A DNA stretch of 6,482 nt, from NCBI GenBank assembly GCA_037131065.1, contig JBAXRT010000151.1, positions 1-6,482 of the forward strand, in the 5' to 3' direction. Positions 1 to 5,468 of the stretch are shown here, one piece after another. Position 1 is the first letter of the stretch, and every line of letters begins with the position of its first letter. The DNA comes from JBAXRT01 sp037131065 (lineage in GTDB: Bacteria > Bacteroidota > Bacteroidia > Bacteroidales > FEN-979). The notes beneath the pieces were generated by a model that was given only the letters and a program-made list of their open reading frames with translations, was not told the DNA's origin and ran no database searches. A program made the translations under genes and the position numbers.

Positions 1-316
1 CAATATCAGAAAGTTTATCATTCAGGTTTTTCTCAAACATCGGCTGGAAACGTTCGGATTTATCGCTTTCCCATTTTTTTGCCCATTCATCTCCACTTCC
101 GCTTTTCTTTTTATTACGTTCGGCGGTGCCATTTTCAATATAATCCTGCTCATTCTTAAATTTACCTACTACCATCGATGAATAATCGTATTTGAGGTTC
201 ACGGCAGTCTGACCCTTCAGAACTTTTAGATCTCCGGATTTTAACTTCTGTGAAAAAAGTTGCCCTGCAGAAAAGGTAAATGCAGCGATCAACATCACAA
301 TTGATAACTTTTTCAT
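1..316 (-). CDS. Small secreted protein of unknown function, 3' end cut by window edge
   Basis: I translated this by hand from the ATG at 316-314. It stays open for 105 codons to the left edge, so its C-terminus is missing. The N-terminus is a classic Sec signal peptide: MKK, then a hydrophobic stretch (LSIVMLIAAFTFSAG), then a likely cleavage region around LFSQ. There is no lipobox cysteine, so a periplasmic or outer-membrane-associated soluble protein is more likely than a lipoprotein. The mature part is rich in Lys, Asp, Glu and Asn (LKSGDLKVLKGQTAVNLKYD, later KKKSGSGDEWAKKWESDKSE) and has no transmembrane segment in the visible part. It starts 69 nt after the ligase stop and has its own candidate promoter at 353-360, so it is probably a separate unit and may be unrelated to the metabolite genes. 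I do not recognise a named family. The start is well supported because the signal peptide begins exactly there. Confidence 0.8.
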   Translation of the reverse strand, partial: MKKLSIVMLIAAFTFSAGQLFSQKLKSGDLKVLKGQTAVNLKYDYSSMVVGKFKNEQDYIENGTAERNKKKSGSGDEWAKKWESDKSERFQPMFEKNLNDKLSDI

Positions 317-352
317 AGGAATAAAATTTTGGTTAGTGATTGGTTAACGAGG

Positions 353-360
353 CAAAAATA
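353..360 (-). promoter_or_regulatory. Candidate Bacteroidetes-type promoter -7 box (TATTTTTG)
   Basis: On the minus strand this reads TATTTTTG, which fits the Bacteroidetes -7 consensus TAnnTTTG. It lies about 37 nt upstream of the ATG of the secreted-protein gene (316), so the leader would be about 30 nt and AT-rich. I see no good TTTG -33 box, only a run of nine T about 4-12 nt upstream. The local AT bias makes a chance match more likely here than at the other two promoter candidates. Confidence 0.4.
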
Positions 361-385
361 AATAAAAAAAAACTTTCCCGGAATT

Positions 386-1711
386 TTATCCATCCTGGGC
401 CATGTTTTTATCCCTGTTATCTATGAATTTGATCGGTTTACGGCTTGTCTCCGGCAGTTGCTTTTTCTGAATAGCAGAAGGGTTATCAAATTTAAGCAGT
501 GGAGCGACCCTCAGTTTTGCCCTGAAATGGTCTTTCAGGTCTTTTTCAGTATCCTCGCTTTTTCTGTCTGACCCAATAAGAATGAGGATCTCGTCAGTCC
601 CGATCTGGTTTGTGTAGACTTCCACGATGTAATTTGAAATGTAATCGATGTTATCAAGGATGTCATACAGTGCGGAAGGATAGAGGGTGGTTCCCTTATA
701 TTTGATCATCTGGTTTTTGCGCCCCACCAGGGGGCCAAGACGGATTGTATTACGGCCGCAGTGGCATGGTTCGGTGTAATGATGGCATATATCACCGGTC
801 TTAAAGCGCAGCAGGGGCATTCCTTCCACACCCAGGGTCGTGATCGTAACCTCACCAGCTTCTCCTTCCCTGACAGGGTTATCCTGGTCATCCAAAAATT
901 CAACAATGATCAGTTCGGGGTGGTGATGTCCGCCGATCCCCTCTGAACATTCCGTAAAAGAGGTGGCCATTTCGGTGGAAGCATAAGTGGAGTAAAGTGA
1001 GATCGGCCACTTTTCCTGTATCTTTCTGCCGAGGGTATTGAGGGTAAGATTGGTTTTTCGGAGGGGTTCGCCAATACATACCGCTTTTGTTATCGTTGAT
1101 CCCCTGAAATCAATTTTCTGCGATTCAGCATATTCTATCACCTTCAGAATGAAAGAAGGAACAGCAACAATGGCATTCGGTTTAATGCGCTGGATCGTAT
1201 CCCACTGCAGTTCCGGTATTCCGTTCCCGACCCTGACAATGCTGGCTCCCATCATCCTGATCCCCAGAAAATAGGCAAGTCCTGCCATAAACCTCCTGTC
1301 GATGGTCGTCATAAGCTGGTAGATATCTGAGGAGGAGCCGTCAGCGCAGGTGAAGGAGATGGCTTCGTTGTATGCCAGCCTGTCGAGGTCCTTGTCGGTC
1401 ATGGCAAAGGTGACCGGGTCGCCAAGAGTACCAGAGGTGGTAATGTAATCAATGATCTTTTCCCTTGGAACACAGATAAAATCTTCGTTGTGGCTTTGCA
1501 GGTCATCCTTGGTAGTAACAGGGATCAACCGGAGATCATCGATGGTTCTGATCTTCGAAATGTCGGTTTTTTCTTTCCTGAAAAGTGCCCTGTAAAAAAC
1601 CGAATGTTCTGAAAGGTAGGGGATTAAATCTTTCAGACGTCCGTCCTGGTATTTTCTGATCTCAGCAAGAGATTTTTTCTCAATCGCTGGAAAGAAGGAG
1701 GTGGCGTTCAT
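386..1711 (-). CDS. PaaK / F390-synthetase-like adenylate-forming ligase
   Basis: This 441-residue protein has the usual length for the phenylacetate-CoA ligase family, whose members activate a carboxylic acid with ATP and pass the acyl group to CoA or another thiol. The family N-terminus is present (RLKDLIPYLSEHSVFYRALF, about 25-44). The phosphate-binding loop is TTSGTLGDPV (91-100), and STYASTEM (241-248) is the adenine/acid-binding motif. RFKTGD (302-307) carries the ribose-binding Asp. A probable structural zinc site is formed by C254, the GHHH at 261-264, C316 and C318 (CHCGR). GRKNQMIKYKG..LYPSAL (330-347) begins the C-terminal lid domain. The family's catalytic lysine is probably K425 or K428 in SRKPIKF near the end. 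The ATG at 1711 fits the family N-terminus. The gene starts 23 nt after the barrel-protein gene, with no clear Shine-Dalgarno sequence. The substrate is not readable. Nearness to an ACP suggests an acid starter unit loaded onto CoA or the ACP (inference). Confidence 0.88.
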   Translation of the reverse strand: MNATSFFPAIEKKSLAEIRKYQDGRLKDLIPYLSEHSVFYRALFRKEKTDISKIRTIDDLRLIPVTTKDDLQSHNEDFICVPREKIIDYITTSGTLGDPVTFAMTDKDLDRLAYNEAISFTCADGSSSDIYQLMTTIDRRFMAGLAYFLGIRMMGASIVRVGNGIPELQWDTIQRIKPNAIVAVPSFILKVIEYAESQKIDFRGSTITKAVCIGEPLRKTNLTLNTLGRKIQEKWPISLYSTYASTEMATSFTECSEGIGGHHHPELIIVEFLDDQDNPVREGEAGEVTITTLGVEGMPLLRFKTGDICHHYTEPCHCGRNTIRLGPLVGRKNQMIKYKGTTLYPSALYDILDNIDYISNYIVEVYTNQIGTDEILILIGSDRKSEDTEKDLKDHFRAKLRVAPLLKFDNPSAIQKKQLPETSRKPIKFIDNRDKNMAQDG

Positions 1712-1734
1712 TAGTGTGTATGAAAACAGGATCC

Positions 1735-2418
1735 TTAAAACTGGAAACCGATCATGATCCTTATGTTATCTGCCCTGATCTTCTGTTTTTTACGGCTGTT
1801 GTCGAAGTCATTATAAACCATGTTTCCGAAGCTGTACTGGAATTGCATGGCAATAAGGCTATACCTGATCCCCAGGCTCACTTCCTGCTGAAAGAAATTC
1901 ATACCGAATTTAGAATAGGATCCCTGGTACGAATCCCATTCTCCCTCAGAATAAGCTACGTTGGCATTGATTTTCCAAGAGAGGTCGATCATCAGGCGGT
2001 CAATCGGGTTGATGGTGATCAGGGGCCCGAATTTTTGTCCTACATAATAGTACCAGTGATAAGCGGGTTTGCTGGGATCAACGGGTTTTGTTGAGTTGAA
2101 CCAGAAACTCAGGAATGTCGCATCGATACCGGCACGCAGGAACTTGTTGGCAAAAGCCGGCCCGATATAGATCAGGTATCCGAGGTCCAGGGCTCCCCCG
2201 ATCTTGGCAGGCAGATAGGAGAGTGTTGATGAAGATTTGGTGCTGACACCGGGAATTATTATCTGACCTGCAGCGTACGCTCCAACGGGAATGACTGCTC
2301 CGAGTTTCAGATAGAAACCTCCTTTGATGCGATTTGATTTTGCCTCCTGTCCATCCGCAGGAAAAAGGAAAGAGAACAAAAGTAGGGTCGTCAGCAGAAA
2401 AGTAAGAAGTCTTTTCAT
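1735..2418 (-). CDS. Outer-membrane beta-barrel protein
   Basis: This 227-residue protein has an N-terminal signal peptide (MKRLLTFLLTTLLLFSFLFP, cleavage likely near ADGQ, residues 21-24). The rest looks like a small beta barrel. Alternating hydrophobic and polar strands begin at GGFYLKLGAVIPVGAY, strands repeat (YHWYYYVGQKFGPLITI, LMIDLSWKINANVAY, EVSLGIRYSLIAMQFQYSFG), aromatic residues are abundant, and the last residues are IRIMIGFQF, a C-terminal phenylalanine as used by the BAM assembly machinery. The length suggests 8 to 10 strands, as in small porin-like or OmpA-barrel-like proteins, with no OmpA peptidoglycan domain. It has its own promoter candidate at 2451-2458 and is followed 23 nt later by the ligase gene, so those two probably share a transcript. 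Its role is unknown. Placement between the sulfotransferase and ligase genes would fit export, anchoring or envelope sensing of a product, but that is inference. Confidence 0.8.
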   Translation of the reverse strand: MKRLLTFLLTTLLLFSFLFPADGQEAKSNRIKGGFYLKLGAVIPVGAYAAGQIIIPGVSTKSSSTLSYLPAKIGGALDLGYLIYIGPAFANKFLRAGIDATFLSFWFNSTKPVDPSKPAYHWYYYVGQKFGPLITINPIDRLMIDLSWKINANVAYSEGEWDSYQGSYSKFGMNFFQQEVSLGIRYSLIAMQFQYSFGNMVYNDFDNSRKKQKIRADNIRIMIGFQF

Positions 2419-2450
2419 TTAATCTGGGTGTTTAGCATTTTTTTCAGAAT

Positions 2451-2458
2451 CAAAAGTA
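2451..2458 (-). promoter_or_regulatory. Bacteroidetes-type promoter -7 box (TACTTTTG) for the barrel-protein and ligase genes
   Basis: The minus strand reads TACTTTTG, a full match to TAnnTTTG. It sits in the 48-nt gap between the sulfotransferase stop (2467) and the barrel-protein ATG (2418). A start site about 7 nt downstream would give a leader near 25-30 nt. A weak -33-like TTTA lies about 21 nt upstream, inside the end of the sulfotransferase gene. The same 8-mer occurs upstream of the helix-turn-helix gene. I see no terminator hairpin between the sulfotransferase and this box, so read-through from the upstream operon is also possible. Confidence 0.6.
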
Positions 2459-2466
2459 ACAAAAAA

Positions 2467-3549
2467 TCAGATGTATCCGTAAACTTTCATGTGTTCCTTT
2501 AATTCATAGCAAATAAAACTTTTCTCCTCATCAGTGAGGTTGAAGATGTTTTTTTCGAAAGAACCAGTCTCTTTGAGAAAAGCAATTATCGCATCTTCAA
2601 ACTGATCGGTAAACGTCATGGAAAGTGAGGAATAGACCTGTCGTAGACAATCAAGAGGATTACGTTCAAGATCTTCATAACGGATGAGGGTTTTCCTGTT
2701 CTCCGGTATGGAAGCCAGGTCCTGATCCATCTTTGCGATCATATCCTTGTAAAAAGTGACGATCTCCCTTACAGACGGCTTGTGCTCCAGGTTCGACAGT
2801 GCATTCTGATGCTGGACAATGGTCCACATGTGGATTGATGAAGGGACCACATCAATAGGATTCCTAACGATGCAGATAAACCTGGCCTTCGGAAACATTT
2901 CAGCCAGGAGGGGTATCCTCATTGAATTGAACGGGTTTTTCGAAACAATGACCTTTCCTGTATAGTAAGAAAGTTTCCGGTAAAATGAGAAGATCTGTTT
3001 TTTCCATTTTACTATGTCCGGGCCCAAGGGAAAGAAGTTTTTTTCATTGGTCAGAAAGTAGCTTTTAGAAACTGGGAAGACCAATTTCTCAAGCGGAGAG
3101 TGACCTGTCAGCCGGAAGATGGCGTACTCATCCTCCTGGGGCTCATTCATACCAAGCCGAACCTTATCCATGGGTCGTCGTTTCCCGATGGCGGCACCCA
3201 GGATGGGTTTATAAAGCGGATAGGCGATGATATAGCATTGTGGAACAGCAACCTGGAAAAGAGTGGGAGCAGTATTTGCCGGGTCAAGGTTCATCAGCTG
3301 ATGGAGGTAGGTTGTACCGGTTCTCCAGTGACCGATGATGAAAACAGGGTCCTCTGGAATGGGTGTGGACTTTATCTTCCTCCAGAGAAGAAATTTTTCC
3401 AGGAGTCCGAAGAGAGATGACCATACAGCGCTCTGGATAAGAAATAGAATCCTCAGTATGTACTTCGGCCTGAGGGTAACATGATTCCTTCCCAGTAACA
3501 TGAAGAGGTTTTTCAGGCCAATTCCGGCAGTGAGGTAGGAGGTCTTCAA
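2467..3549 (-). CDS. PAPS-dependent sulfotransferase family protein
   Basis: This 360-residue protein belongs to the bacterial sulfotransferase superfamily, which transfers sulfate from PAPS to a hydroxyl or amine. The 5'-phosphosulfate loop is IIGHWRTGTTYLHQLM (71-86). NEPQEDEYA (135-143) and VSKNP (192-196) are conserved in this type. The 3'-phosphate motif is FICIVRNPIDVVPSSIHMW (214-232) with R219 and S227/S228. RYEDLERNP (290-298) is the usual C-terminal element. Residues about 30-56 are strongly hydrophobic or amphipathic (ILRILFLIQSAVW), so the enzyme may sit on the membrane. The start is uncertain. The first possible codon after an in-frame TAA is TTG at 3549, and the first ATG is at 3501 (residue 17). 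I keep TTG because the extra residues look like the rest of the domain and the gap to the ACP stop is then only 12 nt. The acceptor is unknown. Gene order suggests the product built on the neighbouring ACP (inference). Confidence 0.87.
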   Translation of the reverse strand: MKTSYLTAGIGLKNLFMLLGRNHVTLRPKYILRILFLIQSAVWSSLFGLLEKFLLWRKIKSTPIPEDPVFIIGHWRTGTTYLHQLMNLDPANTAPTLFQVAVPQCYIIAYPLYKPILGAAIGKRRPMDKVRLGMNEPQEDEYAIFRLTGHSPLEKLVFPVSKSYFLTNEKNFFPLGPDIVKWKKQIFSFYRKLSYYTGKVIVSKNPFNSMRIPLLAEMFPKARFICIVRNPIDVVPSSIHMWTIVQHQNALSNLEHKPSVREIVTFYKDMIAKMDQDLASIPENRKTLIRYEDLERNPLDCLRQVYSSLSMTFTDQFEDAIIAFLKETGSFEKNIFNLTDEEKSFICYELKEHMKVYGYI

Positions 3550-3561
3550 TTAACCCAAATT

Positions 3562-3849
3562 TTACTGGATCGATTTTTCTTTTTCAGCGGCGATAAATTC
3601 TGCTATACTGTTTATGGACCGGACAATACTCCTGGCAAGATTCTGGTCTCCGATCCGGATCTTATACTGTCGCTGGAGCGCCATGATGATCTCCAGCGCA
3701 TCGACCGAATCGAGGGTAAGGTTATTTTCGCCACTGAACAGAGGCAGTTCGTCATCGACTTCTCCGGGTTTTACATTGGATATTCCAAGGGTATTGATTA
3801 TCAGGTTCTTTATTTCGAGTTTGAGTTCAGGAGAGGGTGCGGAGGACAT
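3562..3849 (-). CDS. Acyl carrier protein, aryl-polyene/flexirubin-like type
   Basis: This 95-residue acidic, helical protein has the phosphopantetheine attachment motif LTLDSVDALE (44-53), with S48 as the modified serine. It therefore carries acyl chains as thioesters and needs a phosphopantetheinyl transferase, which is not in the window. The signature differs from the DSLDTVE of primary fatty-acid ACPs. Several short segments look like ApeE-type ACPs of aryl polyene clusters as I remember them: LEIKNLII (11-18), LPLF (35-38), LDSVDALE (46-53) and FIAAE (85-89). This comparison is from memory, not an alignment. The gene sits 15 nt after the BtrH-like gene and 12 nt before the sulfotransferase gene, so it is co-transcribed with both. 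A BtrH-type protein next to an ACP is the pairing expected from butirosin biosynthesis, where BtrI is the ACP donor. Start at ATG 3849; no clear Shine-Dalgarno sequence. Confidence 0.93.
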   Translation of the reverse strand: MSSAPSPELKLEIKNLIINTLGISNVKPGEVDDELPLFSGENNLTLDSVDALEIIMALQRQYKIRIGDQNLARSIVRSINSIAEFIAAEKEKSIQ

Positions 3850-3864
3850 AGAGAGCAGTGTTTA

Positions 3865-4878
3865 TCAGGTTCGTTTTATTGACTTGTAAAGATCAGAAAA
3901 AAATTGTTCTTCCGCATCGGCCCGGTCAAGAATAAGGTCACTCAGCTTACGAAGCTTTTCGGCTCCGAGATCCCGGTTCTTCCCGATCCTGGCTGAGAAG
4001 AGAGAAACTTCACGCCACCCGTCTCCGATATCCATAAGCCGTCGGGAGAAATCTGCCAGTTCCGTTTTTTCAAAAATTCCCGCTGCTTCCTGAAGAAAAG
4101 TAGCGTACATAAACCGGAATCCTGCTCCACCAGTACCCTGATCTTCAAGGAGGATATTTATCTTCATGATCTCGTGTGAAAGATGTTCAGTGTCGCGGGC
4201 TAATGTCGGCCACAACTGCAATTTCCTGGCAAACAGCCGGATCCCTTTGATCCCGAGGAAGGGGATAGGGATCTTCAGCATGTTAAAACAAACTTTCTTT
4301 ATCCCGGTCCTGATGGCTTGCTGGTAGTCGAAGGATGAAGGTATCTCGGCCACATGGTAAATGAAACCCCTCGGGGACATGTTGCCATCGGCAAAACGAC
4401 TGTTTTCAAGCGACTCTGCCTTCAGTTTTACAAGTTCTGGAAAATAGCTGTCGCTGATGATATATTCATGTTCCTCTTTACCGATGATGACCATGAAATG
4501 GACATTGATGTGAACGCGTTCCCATGACGGGACATAGTCAAGATAGAAAAAATCGACCTGAGCGGCAGTTGGAATATTATTGACGAGAAGTTCATCAAGT
4601 TTTCTGATCCCTTCATCCCTCCTTGAAAATGAATATTCGGAAAATTTTATCCCAAGCCTTTTTGAAATGTTTTTACGCATCTGGCCGGGTTTGTTCCTTA
4701 CAATGAAAGTGGGGAACGGGAAGGCTTTCATATTGTGGAAATATCCAAAGAAAAGTCCGCTTGAGATCCCGAATACCATGGGTTCTGAAATTTCCAGCCC
4801 TGCATGGTTCAGTAAGGAGGTTATGGTGCCTGACTCGCAGTGCGCGGCCATTCTGTGTCTGAAATTCCCAACGATCAT
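3865..4878 (-). CDS. BtrH-like protein (BtrH N-terminal domain plus DUF4872-like C-terminal domain)
   Basis: This 337-residue protein matches the BtrH_N family as I know it: FRHRMAAHCESGT (6-18), then the glycine-rich segment LEISEPMVFGISSGLFFGYF (28-47). In butirosin biosynthesis BtrH moves an acyl side chain from the ACP BtrI onto an aminoglycoside amine. The N-terminal half has the layout of a papain/C39-like cysteine fold: C14 as probable nucleophile, H127 in INVHFMVIIG (124-133) and D143 in IISDSYFPE (140-148) as possible partners. The C-terminal half (about 185-337) is helical and carries GTGGAGFRFMYATFLQEAA (248-266), which resembles DUF4872. There is no signal peptide, so it acts in the cytoplasm. 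Its ATG overlaps the upstream stop as ATGA, implying translational coupling to the helix-turn-helix gene. The adjacent ACP gene makes ACP-dependent acyl transfer or chain release the best guess. The acceptor is unknown, and an amidase-like or peptide-cleaving role is the main alternative. Confidence 0.85.
   Translation of the reverse strand: MIVGNFRHRMAAHCESGTITSLLNHAGLEISEPMVFGISSGLFFGYFHNMKAFPFPTFIVRNKPGQMRKNISKRLGIKFSEYSFSRRDEGIRKLDELLVNNIPTAAQVDFFYLDYVPSWERVHINVHFMVIIGKEEHEYIISDSYFPELVKLKAESLENSRFADGNMSPRGFIYHVAEIPSSFDYQQAIRTGIKKVCFNMLKIPIPFLGIKGIRLFARKLQLWPTLARDTEHLSHEIMKINILLEDQGTGGAGFRFMYATFLQEAAGIFEKTELADFSRRLMDIGDGWREVSLFSARIGKNRDLGAEKLRKLSDLILDRADAEEQFFSDLYKSIKRT
4875..4878 (-). other. 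ATGA stop/start overlap
   Basis: On the minus strand the four bases read ATGA. The TGA (4877-4875) ends the helix-turn-helix gene and the ATG (4878-4876) starts the BtrH-like gene. Such overlaps usually reflect translational coupling, so the two proteins are probably made in linked amounts. Confidence 0.85.
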
Positions 4879-5384
4879 TTTCCGTAATCCTCAATTTTTG
4901 TCGCGGTGCAATACGGGTTGGCTGTCGCAGTCTGAGAGACTGAAACACCCTTTGTCTTCCCTTCCAGAATGAAAAGGGACTCATAATGATCATCGATTTT
5001 CACAAGGACGATCTGAAGCATATTCGACACCGGTACATTGAAGACCCCGGCATATCGCGTAATTTCCTTAAGTGAACAATTTCCGTAGTATTTCGGATCA
5101 AGGTGCCTTTTTACTTTCGACTTGCTCATCCCTGCTCTGGCTGCAAGTTCTGAGAGAGAGAGATCAACAAGGATCATATAATAATAAACCAGGCTGACCT
5201 CGCCAGCCTTGACCCGCTTTCTGAGATCAAGTTCCAGGTTTCGCCTCTTAAAAAAATAGTCGTCGAGATAATTGGCCGAGATGTAGGAGCCTGTCTGGAC
5301 CGGTCCGTAGCTGCCGTTTTCTTTTTCAACATATAAGATCAATTGCTGTTCGGGGCAATCGACGATACTCTCTTTTTCCTTCAT
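4875..5384 (-). CDS. Helix-turn-helix (XRE/Cro-like) protein, probable regulator
   Basis: This is a 169-residue cytoplasmic protein. The central part (about 62-117) looks like a five-helix Cro/C1-type DNA-binding domain: VSLVYYYMILVD, then the helix-turn-helix LSLSELAARAGMSKSKVKRHL (75-95), then SLKEITRYAGVFNVPVSNML (104-123). The N-terminal 60 residues are charged and include ILYVEKENGSYGPVQ and FFKRRNLELDLRKR. The C-terminal 45 residues form an extra tail that becomes Ser/Thr/Ala-rich (VSVSQTATANPYCTATKIED, 147-166) with one cysteine; I do not recognise this tail. The gene is first in its operon, directly behind a promoter candidate at 5420-5427, and overlaps the BtrH-like gene by ATGA. Local control of the operon, including itself, is the natural reading, but no operator is certain. 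The ATG at 5384 fits the promoter position. I do not recognise a named gene. Confidence 0.78.
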   Translation of the reverse strand: MKEKESIVDCPEQQLILYVEKENGSYGPVQTGSYISANYLDDYFFKRRNLELDLRKRVKAGEVSLVYYYMILVDLSLSELAARAGMSKSKVKRHLDPKYYGNCSLKEITRYAGVFNVPVSNMLQIVLVKIDDHYESLFILEGKTKGVSVSQTATANPYCTATKIEDYGK

Positions 5385-5419
5385 ACCGATGTCGGATCCC
5401 GGGAAATTGACTCCGGCTG

Positions 5420-5427
5420 CAAAAGTA
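5420..5427 (-). promoter_or_regulatory. Bacteroidetes-type promoter -7 box (TACTTTTG) for the regulator-BtrH-ACP-sulfotransferase operon
   Basis: The minus strand reads TACTTTTGC, a full match to TAnnTTTG, in the 84-nt gap between the methyltransferase stop (5469) and the helix-turn-helix ATG (5384). A start about 7 nt downstream gives a leader of roughly 28 nt. No exact TTTG -33 box is present, but a TTTTTT run lies about 18-23 nt upstream, where that box would be. The 8-mer is identical to the one before the barrel-protein gene. Confidence 0.62.
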
Positions 5428-5468
5428 CAAAGAAGGCGGAGAAGAAAAAACTGGATTTCGGGTCGCTA

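Larger units (their letters stand above)
2467..5384 (-). other. Predicted four-gene operon: regulator, BtrH-like, ACP, sulfotransferase
   Basis: Four same-strand genes follow one promoter candidate (5420-5427) with junctions of -4, +15 and +12 nt. No hairpin followed by a T-run is visible between them. This spacing is typical of one transcript. The next gene (barrel protein) is 48 nt further on with its own promoter candidate, so the operon may end after the sulfotransferase or continue by read-through. Confidence 0.75.

Noticed and set aside
366..388. Possible intrinsic terminator after the ligase stop (AT-rich arms then a T-run)
   Set aside because: The only stem is a few A-T pairs with a wobble, and the GC core cannot form a loop. 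This is too weak to call.
1714..2094. Plus-strand open frame of 126 codons
   Set aside because: It is antisense to the barrel-protein gene, whose signal peptide and C-terminal Phe make the minus strand the coding one.
3100..3420. Plus-strand open frame of 106 codons
   Set aside because: It lies wholly inside the sulfotransferase gene over its conserved P-loop region and has no family-like composition. It is a shadow of the real gene.
4580..4972. Plus-strand open frame of 130 codons across the BtrH-like/regulator junction
   Set aside because: It is antisense to the conserved BtrH_N motif, has no recognisable domain and no promoter match. It is a shadow frame.
5386..5395. Short dyad CCGATGTCGG just before the regulator ATG, possible operator
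   Set aside because: The arms are only 4 bp with a 2-nt spacer, which is common by chance. There is no second copy near the other promoters to support a regulator site.
5397..5404. Palindrome TCCCGGGA, with a similar TTCCCGGGAA at 6461-6470 and a near match at 375-383
   Set aside because: The 6461 copy is inside the methyltransferase coding frame and the third copy is imperfect. The copies have no consistent position relative to genes, so coincidence is likely.
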